From positions 62,001 to 126,000 of the forward strand of contig NZ_JAPDHW010000007.1 in the NCBI RefSeq assembly GCF_025971945.1: a stretch of 64,000 nt of DNA, given 5' to 3'. The DNA is from Chryseobacterium kimseyorum. Its GTDB lineage: Bacteria; Bacteroidota; Bacteroidia; Flavobacteriales; Weeksellaceae. The notes below the pieces were generated by a model. The model saw only the letters and a program-made list of their open reading frames with translations, made no database searches and was not told the DNA's origin. Numbering within the stretch: the first letter of the stretch is position 1; each line of letters begins with the position of its first letter. Shown piece by piece: positions 15,665-23,134 of this stretch. Both the position numbers and the translations under genes were made by a program.

Positions 15665-17170
15665 ATGCCGAATACAATTTTAAGCAGAACACCCAAACCA
15701 AAATACGATGTTGTTTTAATCGGTGGTGGAATTATGAGCGCCACTTTAGCAACATTACTTCATGAATTTGATCCTAATCTAAATATCGCCATCTTCGAAA
15801 GACTTGGAAGATTTGCAAAAGAAAGTACTGCTGCCTGGAATAATGCAGGAACCGGACATTCAGCTTTCTGCGAACTCAATTATACTCCAGAAAGTGCAGA
15901 CGGAACAGTCGATATTTCTAAAGCTGAAAAAATCGCTGAACAGTTTGAAATTTCAAAACAGTTCTGGTCTTATTTAATCGACAAAAAATATATTTCTACT
16001 CCCTCAGACTTTATCAATTCCTGTGCACACATGAGTTTGGTGTTTGGCGAAAAAGATGCTGAATATCTTAAGAAACGTCACGATGCGATGAAAGATTCTC
16101 CGTTATTTTCCGCTATGGAATTTTCTACGGATCACAATCAATTGAGAGAATGGATTCCTCTGGTGATGAGCAAAAGGAATGATACCGAAGTTCTGGCGGC
16201 CACCAAAATGGATTTGGGAACCGATGTGAATTTCGGAAGTTTAACCCGAAAAATGGGAAGACATTTACTGGAAGATTCCAATGTGGAAGTTTTCCTGTAT
16301 CATGAGGTGAAAGACATCGATCCGAGAAATGACGGAAAGTGGGAGATGAAGGTGAAAGACAGAATCCACAGTCACAAACAGGAAGTGGTTGCAGACTTTG
16401 TTTTCATAGGAGCAGGAGGTTACGCATTGCCATTATTGGAAAGTTCAGATATTAAAGAAAGTGAAGGTTACGGAGGTTTTCCGGTTTCCGGAGAATGGCT
16501 GGTGACACATAATCCAGAGTTGGTAGAACAGCATCAGGCAAAAGTCTATACACAGGCAACCGTTGACGCACCACCAATGTCAGTACCGCATCTGGATTTA
16601 AGAATTATTGATGGTAAAAAAGCATTGCTGTTCGGTCCTTTTGCCGGATTTTCGACTAAATTTTTAAAAGAAGGCAACTATCTTGATTTGCCGGCGAGTG
16701 TCAATACGAAGAACATCAGATCTCTTTTTGGAGCCTGGTGGCACAATATTCCGCTGACGAAATATTTGGTGCAGCAGGTTGCGATGACCAAAGCCCAGAG
16801 AATTCAGCATTTAAGAGAATTTGTAAAAGATGCAAAGGAAGAAGACTGGGAACTGAAAGTTGCCGGACAGCGTGTTCAGGTCATTAAAAGAGACGGAAAA
16901 CAGGGTGGGAAACTTGAATTCGGAACTGAAGTCGTAGTTAATCAGGCAGGAACGATCGCCTCTCTCCTTGGTGCTTCTCCCGGAGCTTCCACAGCAGTTT
17001 TTGCAATGGTAAATATCCTTGAAAAATGTTTCCCTGAAAAACTGAATGGAGAATGGAGAGAAAAGTTATTGGAAATGATTCCGTCATATGGACAGAAACT
17101 GGCAGAAAACCCTGAACTTACCGAAAAAGTTAGAGCGTACAGTAAAGAAAAATTAGAACTAAAATATTAA
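15665..17170 (+). CDS. mqo: Malate:quinone oxidoreductase
   Basis: 501 residues, full length for Mqo. The FAD-binding motif VVLIGGGIMSATLATLL (about 16-32) is at the N-terminus, and STAAWNNAGTGHSAFCELNYTP (split STAAWNNAG, TGHSAFCELNYTP; about 54-75) is the Mqo signature. It oxidises malate to oxaloacetate and passes electrons to quinone at the inner membrane face, replacing or supplementing NAD-malate dehydrogenase in the TCA cycle. The C-terminal region GTIASLLGASPGAST closes the FAD domain. It stands alone after a 0.7-kb non-coding region. Confidence 0.96.
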   Translation: MPNTILSRTPKPKYDVVLIGGGIMSATLATLLHEFDPNLNIAIFERLGRFAKESTAAWNNAGTGHSAFCELNYTPESADGTVDISKAEKIAEQFEISKQFWSYLIDKKYISTPSDFINSCAHMSLVFGEKDAEYLKKRHDAMKDSPLFSAMEFSTDHNQLREWIPLVMSKRNDTEVLAATKMDLGTDVNFGSLTRKMGRHLLEDSNVEVFLYHEVKDIDPRNDGKWEMKVKDRIHSHKQEVVADFVFIGAGGYALPLLESSDIKESEGYGGFPVSGEWLVTHNPELVEQHQAKVYTQATVDAPPMSVPHLDLRIIDGKKALLFGPFAGFSTKFLKEGNYLDLPASVNTKNIRSLFGAWWHNIPLTKYLVQQVAMTKAQRIQHLREFVKDAKEEDWELKVAGQRVQVIKRDGKQGGKLEFGTEVVVNQAGTIASLLGASPGASTAVFAMVNILEKCFPEKLNGEWREKLLEMIPSYGQKLAENPELTEKVRAYSKEKLELKY

Positions 17171-17179
17171 AATATCAGC

Positions 17180-17234
17180 AATTGGTAATGAGTAGTAATT
17201 TCTAGAATGCTGAAAAAATTGCTCATTACCAATT
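17180..17234. repeat. Inverted repeat AATTGGTAATGAG ... CTCATTACCAATT
   Basis: Perfect 13-bp arms at 17180-17192 and 17222-17234 with a 29-nt spacer, between mqo and the following small gene. No T-run follows, so it is not a standard terminator; it may be a decayed mobile repeat. Confidence 0.7.
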
Positions 17235-17252
17235 ACTTATTTCCCATCACTC

Positions 17253-17651
17253 ATGGAAGAAGTCATTGTAAAACCCATTATCGCAAAAGAATTGCTTGAA
17301 TCTCTTCAGACTAAAGTTGAAGAAGAGAAACAGGTAATTGTGCATTGCTGTTTTCCGGCGTCACCATTTTTGGGAAATCTCATCAGAATCTGGAATACGA
17401 CCTATCTTTTAGACAACAGTTCCAGTCATAAAAGTAAATTGATTCACGCGGAAAATATTACCATTTATCCAAACTGGACAGCTGTTCCTTTTATGAGAGA
17501 TTTTTGGTTTACTTTGGTTTTTTCGGGACTGCCGAAAGACTGTACAAGTTTTGATTTTAAAGAAATTATTCCTGAAGAAGGTGGATTTTTTGTAAAATCA
17601 ATTAAAAGAAATTCATCAGACATTTACAGAATTAAAATTTCAGAAGATTAA
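17253..17651 (+). CDS. Conserved hypothetical protein (132 aa)
   Basis: 132 residues, no signal peptide or membrane segment. The sequence alternates short hydrophobic strands (VIVHCCFP, NITIYPNW, FWFTLVFSGLP) with charged loops, which suggests a compact alpha/beta or mainly beta fold. VHCCFPASPFLGNLIRIW (about 29-46) is the most distinctive segment and has a cysteine pair. I do not recognise the family. It overlaps the downstream DUF1684 gene by 1 nt (TAATG), so the two are translationally coupled and probably functionally linked, followed closely by an acetyltransferase. Confidence 0.72.
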   Translation: MEEVIVKPIIAKELLESLQTKVEEEKQVIVHCCFPASPFLGNLIRIWNTTYLLDNSSSHKSKLIHAENITIYPNWTAVPFMRDFWFTLVFSGLPKDCTSFDFKEIIPEEGGFFVKSIKRNSSDIYRIKISED

Positions 17652-18277
17652 TGAGAAAGCATTTTCTACTTTTACTTTTTATAATTCCGGTTTTATTATT
17701 TTCTCAGAAAAAAGGTGAAGCCTCGAAACAAATTCAGGAGATTGAAAAATTCCAGAAAGATTTGAATAAAGAATATTTAGATCAGAAAGAAACTCCTCTG
17801 AGAGGAGATAATTTTGCGAAATTTGAACAACATCCTTTCTTTCCGATTGATCTTAAATACAGAGTTACAGCAGAATTTATTAAAACAGAAAATCCTCAAC
17901 CTTTCGATTTGCCGACATCTTCCGGGAAATCTAAATCGTATCAGGAATTTGGTAAAGCAACTTTCACCTTAGATGGGAAAGCATATACTTTAACGGTCTA
18001 CCAAAGTTTAGATTTAATGAAAATGGAACAATATAAAGATCATCTTTTTTTACCGTTCCGTGACGAAACCAACAATAAAGAAACGTACGGCGGGGGAAAA
18101 TATATGGATCTGAAAATTCCTTCAGGAAATACCATTGTTTTAGATTTCAATCAGTCATATCAGCCTTACTGTGCTTACAATGCGTACGATTACAACTGTC
18201 CGGTTGTTCCGGAAGAAAACAAATTGGCATTCGAAATTCGCGCAGGAGTCATGTACGAAGACATTTACCATCATTAA
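17651..18277 (+). CDS. Secreted DUF1684 protein
   Basis: 208 residues with a signal peptide (about 1-18, LLLFIIPVLLFSQ). The mature part is a DUF1684 domain: F-x-x-HPFFPID (about 58-67), the GKATFTLDGKAYTLTVYQSLD strand region, and the C-terminal YNAYDYNCPVVPEENKL, with the conserved YxCPxPP-like segment altered to YNCPVVP. DUF1684 is widespread and uncharacterised. Its coupling to the 132-aa protein upstream and GNAT enzyme downstream (1-nt gap) suggests a three-gene operon. Predicted periplasmic. Confidence 0.85.
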   Translation: MRKHFLLLLFIIPVLLFSQKKGEASKQIQEIEKFQKDLNKEYLDQKETPLRGDNFAKFEQHPFFPIDLKYRVTAEFIKTENPQPFDLPTSSGKSKSYQEFGKATFTLDGKAYTLTVYQSLDLMKMEQYKDHLFLPFRDETNNKETYGGGKYMDLKIPSGNTIVLDFNQSYQPYCAYNAYDYNCPVVPEENKLAFEIRAGVMYEDIYHH

Positions 18278-18278
18278 A

Positions 18279-18755
18279 ATGGTTTCTCTAAGATTTTATA
18301 CTCCGGATGATTTCTCTGAGCTTAATTATTCTTTGGATGCAGAACAGTCGATGTTTACTTCTTCTGTTGAAAACGCGTTAAAAAGAATTAAAGAGAGAAA
18401 TGACGGCAGAGCATTTCCGGTAACCGTTTATTTAAATGAAAAGAGAGTCGGTTTTTTCGTTTTGGATTTTGGAAATGATAAATGCGAGCTCAGTGGAAAT
18501 GAGCACTGTGTTTTGCTGAGATCACTTTCTATTAATCCCGAGTTTCAAGGGAAAGGCGTTGGAAAAGAAACGATGTCGAGAATTGATGCTTTTGTCAGGA
18601 AAAATTTTTGTGACTGCAGTGAGATTGTTTTGGCGGTCAACCATAACAACAGTTCAGCATTCCAACTTTATCTCAGGACCGGATATCTCTATGAAGGAAA
18701 ATCTGTTGAAGGCAGAAACGGTCCCCAGTATGTGATGACCAAAGCTTTAAGTTAA
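18279..18755 (+). CDS. GNAT-family N-acetyltransferase
   Basis: 158 residues from ATG 18279; the frame stays open to 18171 but that would overlap the DUF1684 gene deeply. The acetyl-CoA loop is NPEFQGKGVGKETM (Q/R-x-x-G-x-G/A form) after LRSLSIN, and the C-terminal NSSAFQLYLRTGYLYEG is the typical GNAT end. It transfers an acetyl group from acetyl-CoA to an unknown amine. The start lies 1 nt after the previous stop, so it is the last gene of the 17253-18755 operon. Confidence 0.85.
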   Translation: MVSLRFYTPDDFSELNYSLDAEQSMFTSSVENALKRIKERNDGRAFPVTVYLNEKRVGFFVLDFGNDKCELSGNEHCVLLRSLSINPEFQGKGVGKETMSRIDAFVRKNFCDCSEIVLAVNHNNSSAFQLYLRTGYLYEGKSVEGRNGPQYVMTKALS

Positions 18756-18796
18756 TTTAGAAAATAAATTTCTAGTTTGGCTTGATACTTTCAATT

Positions 18797-18808
18797 GTGT
18801 TTAAACAC
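18797..18808. promoter_or_regulatory. 12-bp palindrome upstream of the SDR gene
   Basis: GTGTTTAAACAC is a perfect 12-bp palindrome 15 bp before the ATG at 18824. It may be an operator for the dehydrogenase, but no second copy or known regulator supports it. Confidence 0.3.
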
Positions 18809-18823
18809 TATTTGAATATTATT

Positions 18824-19633
18824 ATGGAAGTATCATTAAAGAATCAAGTCGCCATTATCACAGGCGCATCAAGCGGTATCGGAACAGGAATTGCCAAATC
18901 AATTGCCGAAGCCGGAGCCACCGTAATCATCAATCACTCATCAGAAAAGTCTCACGACAGCGCTCAGGAAGTTTTAAAGGAAATCAAGGATGCAGGCGGA
19001 AACGGAATTACCTACAAGTGTGATGTTTCTAAGGAAGATGAGGTCGTTAAGATGTTCCAGGATGTTATTGCAGAATTCGGAACGGTAGATATTCTCGTCA
19101 ACAATGCAGGAATTCAGAAAGATGCAAAATTCACAGAGATGACCTTAGATGACTGGAACGCAGTAATGGGTGTCAATCTCACAGGGCAGTTTCTATGTTC
19201 AAGAGAAGCCATCAAAGAATTTCTGAGACGCGGAATTGATACCTCAAGGTCTGTAGCATGCGGAAAAATCATTCATATAAGTTCGGTTCACGAAATTATT
19301 CCCTGGGCGGGCCACGCAAACTACGCCGCAAGCAAGGGAGCTATTAAAATGCTGATGCAGACATTGGCTCAGGAATTCGGCGCAGACAAAATCCGTGTGA
19401 ACTCGATCGGCCCTGGAGCTATTCAGACACCGATCAATAAAGATGCGTGGGAAACGAAAGATGCCCTGAATTCTTTGCTGGATCTCATTCCGTACAACAG
19501 AATCGGGCAGCCGAAAGATATTGGAAACCTGGCAGCATTTTTAGCGAGTGACCTTGCCGATTATATTTCAGGAGCCAGCATTTTTGTGGATGGAGGAATG
19601 ACAAGTCTTGAGAGTTTTTCAGACAACGGGTAG
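18824..19633 (+). CDS. Short-chain dehydrogenase, glucose 1-dehydrogenase-like
   Basis: 269 residues from ATG 18824 (an earlier in-frame start at 18782 gives a non-homologous tail). Classical SDR: TGASSGIGTGIA cofactor motif (about 13-24), NNAG, catalytic Ser in ISSVHE, and YAASKG catalytic Tyr/Lys. The VHEIIPWAGHANYAASKG segment and the C-terminal YISGASIFVDGGM match bacterial glucose 1-dehydrogenases. It would oxidise glucose to gluconolactone with NAD(P). The next gene encodes a large glycosidase, so the pair could release and oxidise glucose. Substrate assignment is by resemblance. Confidence 0.85.
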   Translation: MEVSLKNQVAIITGASSGIGTGIAKSIAEAGATVIINHSSEKSHDSAQEVLKEIKDAGGNGITYKCDVSKEDEVVKMFQDVIAEFGTVDILVNNAGIQKDAKFTEMTLDDWNAVMGVNLTGQFLCSREAIKEFLRRGIDTSRSVACGKIIHISSVHEIIPWAGHANYAASKGAIKMLMQTLAQEFGADKIRVNSIGPGAIQTPINKDAWETKDALNSLLDLIPYNRIGQPKDIGNLAAFLASDLADYISGASIFVDGGMTSLESFSDNG

Positions 19634-19659
19634 TTCTTTGGCGCACAATTCCGGCTTTC

Positions 19660-19740
19660 ACTACTCGCTTTTTTGTGCCTTTCATTTGCCAACGCTTACA
19701 AAAAGAGCTCAGACATGCCGCTCAATCCGGGGCGCAGATT
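19660..19740. repeat. Structured dispersed element, copy 2
   Basis: Arms GCTTTTTTGT (19667-19676) and ACAAAAAGAGC (19698-19708) pair with the same bulged A and G:T pair as copy 1 at 14974; GAGCTC and a CCGCTCAATCCGGGGCGC stretch follow. It sits in the 150-bp gap between the dehydrogenase and glycosidase genes. Confidence 0.55.
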
Positions 19741-19783
19741 GTATGCAGTTGCACATTAGTTTTTATTTCAAAATCAGTCAGTG

Positions 19784-22444
19784 ATGAATTCCGAAAAAGA
19801 AAGATTATCAGATGTTTCATGGAAAAAATGGGGCTCTTACGTCAGCAACCGTGAGTGGGGACTGGTGCGTGAAGATTACAGTGCCGACGGTGACGCCTGG
19901 AATTACACCAATCATGATACTGCAGAAGCAAAAACCTACAGATGGGGCGAAGAGGGAATCTGCGGAATCTGTGACGATCTGCAGAAACTGGTTTTCTCAG
20001 TAGGCTTTTGGAATAAGAAAGACAAAATGGTAAAAGAGCGTTTCTTTGGTCTTTCAAACGGTCAGGGCAACCACGGTGAAGATGTGAAAGAATATTTTTA
20101 CTACCTTGATTCTACACCAACGCATTCTTACATGAAGATGCTGTACAAGTATCCTCAAAATGCCTTTCCATACGATGATTTAATAAAAACGAATGCCGAG
20201 AGAAACAAAGTAGAAGCAGAGTATGAACTCATCGACACCGGAATTTTTGATGAGAATGAATATTTTGATATCTTCATAGAATATGCAAAGGAAAGTCAGA
20301 ACGATATCTTAGTAAAGCTGACAGTCATTAATAAATCCGATAAAGAGGCCTCATTAATAATACTTCCCACTATTTGGTTCAGAAATACATGGAACTGGGG
20401 ATATGACAATTACAAACCGCATTTAAGTTCCGAAGAATCAACCCATATCAAAGTCAGTCATAAAGATTTACATATTAAAAATCTCTATGCAAAGCATTCT
20501 CTTAACGCCTTGTTTTGCGAAAATGAAACCAATCATCAGAGGCTGCATCAATCTCCCAATCAGTCAAAATATTGCAAAGATGGGATCAATGATTTTATTA
20601 TCAACGGTAATTCTTCAGCCGTCAGTTCACAGGACACAGGAACAAAAGCATCTTTTCTGATTGATGAAAATTTTAAAGCGAAAGAAATTAAAACTTTTGA
20701 ATTCAGACTTTCTGATAAGAATTTAAGTAATCCCTTTGAAGATTTTGATCAAATATTTAATTTAAGAAAAAAAGAAGCGGACAAATTTTATGCTGAAATT
20801 CAGGACGGTATGGAAACTGATGATGAGAAATTGGTACAGCGGCAGGCTTTTGCAGGAATGCTCTGGAATAAAATGTATTATCATTACAACGTAGAAAAGT
20901 GGCTGAAAGGAGATCCTGCGCAACCGAAACCACCGAAATCTAGGGAAAAAATTCGCAATCATGACTGGAAGCAGCTCAACAACGAGCATATTATTTCGAT
21001 GCCCGACAAATGGGAATATCCTTGGTATGCCACTTGGGATTTAGCCTTTCACACGATCAGTTTTTCTCTCATTGATCCCGATTTTGCTAAATATCAGCTG
21101 AAACTCTTCCTCTTTGAATGGTATATGCATCCCAACGGCCAGCTTCCCGCGTACGAATGGAATTTCAGCGACGTGAATCCGCCGGTTCATGCATGGGCGG
21201 TTTTCAGGGTATTTAAAATTGATGAATATCTGAAAGGAAAACCTGACCTGGAATTTTTAGAAAGTGCTTTTCAAAAACTTCTGATAAATTTCACCTGGTG
21301 GGTCAATAAAAAAGACAACAACGGAAACAATATTTTTGAAGGCGGATTTCTGGGACTCGATAACATTGGAGTTTTCGATCGTAATACTGCGCTTCCCAAT
21401 GGCGAACATCTGGAGCAGTCCGATGGAACCAGCTGGATGGCAATGTTTGCGCTCAATATGATGCGTATTGCTTTGGAATTGGCTCAGTATAACAGGATTT
21501 ATGAAGAAATGGCAACGAAATTTTTTGAGCATTTCCTCTACATAGCCAATGCACTGGATAACATGGGAGAAGAACATTTCAGTCTTTGGGACGAGGAGGA
21601 TGAGTTTTTCTATGATGCCATTTCGTCGGGTGACGGCAATAATCAGTTTCTAAAGCTGAGAACGATTGTCGGGTTAATTCCTATGTTTGCTGTTGAGGTG
21701 ATTGACGATGAAATGATCGAAAAACTGCCCAATTTTAAAAGCAGAATGAAATGGATTTTAGAAAATAAACCTGAACTCGCCGCCTTGGTTTCGCACTGGG
21801 AAGTAAAAGGTGAAGATTCAAAACATCTGCTTTCTCTTCTGCGCGGTCACCGTTTAAAAAGACTGCTGAGCAGAATGCTGAATCCTGAAGAATTTCTGTC
21901 TGATTATGGAGTCCGTGCATTGTCGAAAGAATATGAGGAAAATCCGTATGAGCTGAATTTAAACGGAACCGATTACTCCGTAAAATATACTCCAGCAGAA
22001 AGTGACAGCGCACTTTTTGGAGGGAACAGCAACTGGAGAGGGCCGGTTTGGTTTCCTGTAAACTTTTTAATTATCGAAAGCCTTCAGCGTTTTTTCTTTT
22101 ATTACAGTCCGGATTTTATGGTCGAATATCCTACAGGAAGCGGAAATTATTCAAATTTAGATCAGATTGCAGATTCTTTAGGGAAAAGACTTGCTCAGTT
22201 ATTTTTAAAAGATGAAAATGGAAATCGTCCTTTCAATGGTCAGTACCCAAAATTTCAGACTGATCCTGACTTTAAAGATTATATTCTGTTTTATGAATAT
22301 TTTCACGGCGACAGCGGTCGTGGAGTAGGAGCGTCTCATCAGACAGGATGGACGGGTCTGATTGCGAAGATTCTTCAGCCAAGATTTACTAAAAAAGAAA
22401 TTGCAAAATCGGAAACCGAGATGCCAAAAGACAAAGATTCGTAA
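19784..22444 (+). CDS. MGH1/GH63-type glycoside hydrolase (glucosidase)
   Basis: 886 residues from ATG 19784 (the codon before, GTG, also reads as a start). No signal peptide, so cytosolic. The N-terminal half is a beta-rich domain (YRWGEEGICGICDD); the C-terminal half is an (alpha/alpha)6 barrel with WYATWDLAFH (candidate acid D419), PAYEWNFSDVNPP, SDGTSWMA and NWRGPVWFPVNF (about 749-760), hallmarks of GH63-like glucosidases. Such enzymes hydrolyse alpha-glucosidic bonds by inversion; bacterial members act on small oligosaccharides. It follows the glucose dehydrogenase-like gene and converges with recO, leaving only 3 bp. Confidence 0.87.
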   Translation: MNSEKERLSDVSWKKWGSYVSNREWGLVREDYSADGDAWNYTNHDTAEAKTYRWGEEGICGICDDLQKLVFSVGFWNKKDKMVKERFFGLSNGQGNHGEDVKEYFYYLDSTPTHSYMKMLYKYPQNAFPYDDLIKTNAERNKVEAEYELIDTGIFDENEYFDIFIEYAKESQNDILVKLTVINKSDKEASLIILPTIWFRNTWNWGYDNYKPHLSSEESTHIKVSHKDLHIKNLYAKHSLNALFCENETNHQRLHQSPNQSKYCKDGINDFIINGNSSAVSSQDTGTKASFLIDENFKAKEIKTFEFRLSDKNLSNPFEDFDQIFNLRKKEADKFYAEIQDGMETDDEKLVQRQAFAGMLWNKMYYHYNVEKWLKGDPAQPKPPKSREKIRNHDWKQLNNEHIISMPDKWEYPWYATWDLAFHTISFSLIDPDFAKYQLKLFLFEWYMHPNGQLPAYEWNFSDVNPPVHAWAVFRVFKIDEYLKGKPDLEFLESAFQKLLINFTWWVNKKDNNGNNIFEGGFLGLDNIGVFDRNTALPNGEHLEQSDGTSWMAMFALNMMRIALELAQYNRIYEEMATKFFEHFLYIANALDNMGEEHFSLWDEEDEFFYDAISSGDGNNQFLKLRTIVGLIPMFAVEVIDDEMIEKLPNFKSRMKWILENKPELAALVSHWEVKGEDSKHLLSLLRGHRLKRLLSRMLNPEEFLSDYGVRALSKEYEENPYELNLNGTDYSVKYTPAESDSALFGGNSNWRGPVWFPVNFLIIESLQRFFFYYSPDFMVEYPTGSGNYSNLDQIADSLGKRLAQLFLKDENGNRPFNGQYPKFQTDPDFKDYILFYEYFHGDSGRGVGASHQTGWTGLIAKILQPRFTKKEIAKSETEMPKDKDS

Positions 22445-22447
22445 ATT

Positions 22448-23134
22448 TTACTCAAAAATCTGCTGAATGATTTCTAAAGAATTAGGTGTTTTGAAGTCTG
22501 AAATATGGTAATGGTAATACACCAGAATACTGTCTAAAAAACTTTTTCTATTTGACGCCGGAATTTTTATTTCGTAAGGATTTGAAGATGAAATAATCGT
22601 TTTCCAAAATAAAGAAATCTCGTCATCAAAAAGCAGATGTGTGGAAAAAGTAGCAAAAGTTCCGGTTTCAGGATCAAGAAAACTGCCGTCTCCTACGAGT
22701 GGAGCAACGCCCTGAATTTTTAATATCTTAATTAAAAAAATAAGATGAGACTGGTAGTTTCTGCTGTTCAGTTGATCAATAAATTCGTCGATGATATAAA
22801 AAACGGTCAGGTTTTTATTTTCATTTCTTAAGATCTGATTGAGGAAATCTGAAATGAAAAATACGACAGTGTTGGCTTTTATATCCGTGTAAATATCATG
22901 AATATTGAGCATTTCAAAACCTGAAATAGTCTGCATACTTCCTGTTTTACCAATGCGTATTGAAAAGTTTAATTTATTTAAAGGCAGGAGGAAGGCTTTC
23001 TTCTTATTTTTTTTGGTGTAAATGCCCCGTAAAAAATAAGTCTGAAAGCCTTCCTCCTCGGTAAAACAATGCAGAATTGCATCATTTTCACCATATTTTA
23101 TAAATGAAAGTAGGAAGCCGTTTTGAGAATTCAT
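22448..23134 (-). CDS. recO: DNA repair protein RecO
   Basis: 228 residues, typical RecO. N-terminal OB fold (about 1-80: GFLLSFIKYGENDAILHCFTEEEG region) followed by an all-helical domain. RecO helps load RecA on SSB-coated DNA in the RecFOR pathway. The zinc-binding cysteines found in many RecO proteins are not visible here, as is common in Bacteroidota. The ATG overlaps the porZ stop codon by one base, so it is translationally coupled to it; recO next to porZ is a familiar flavobacterial arrangement. Confidence 0.9.
   Translation of the reverse strand: MNSQNGFLLSFIKYGENDAILHCFTEEEGFQTYFLRGIYTKKNKKKAFLLPLNKLNFSIRIGKTGSMQTISGFEMLNIHDIYTDIKANTVVFFISDFLNQILRNENKNLTVFYIIDEFIDQLNSRNYQSHLIFLIKILKIQGVAPLVGDGSFLDPETGTFATFSTHLLFDDEISLFWKTIISSSNPYEIKIPASNRKSFLDSILVYYHYHISDFKTPNSLEIIQQIFE

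Noticed and set aside
19666..19740. Integron attC site
   Set aside because: The hairpin lacks the attC core sites, there is no integrase, and the neighbours are ordinary chromosomal genes.
19812..20057. Small ORFs overlapping the glycosidase start on both strands
   Set aside because: They are shadow frames of the glycosidase without family features.
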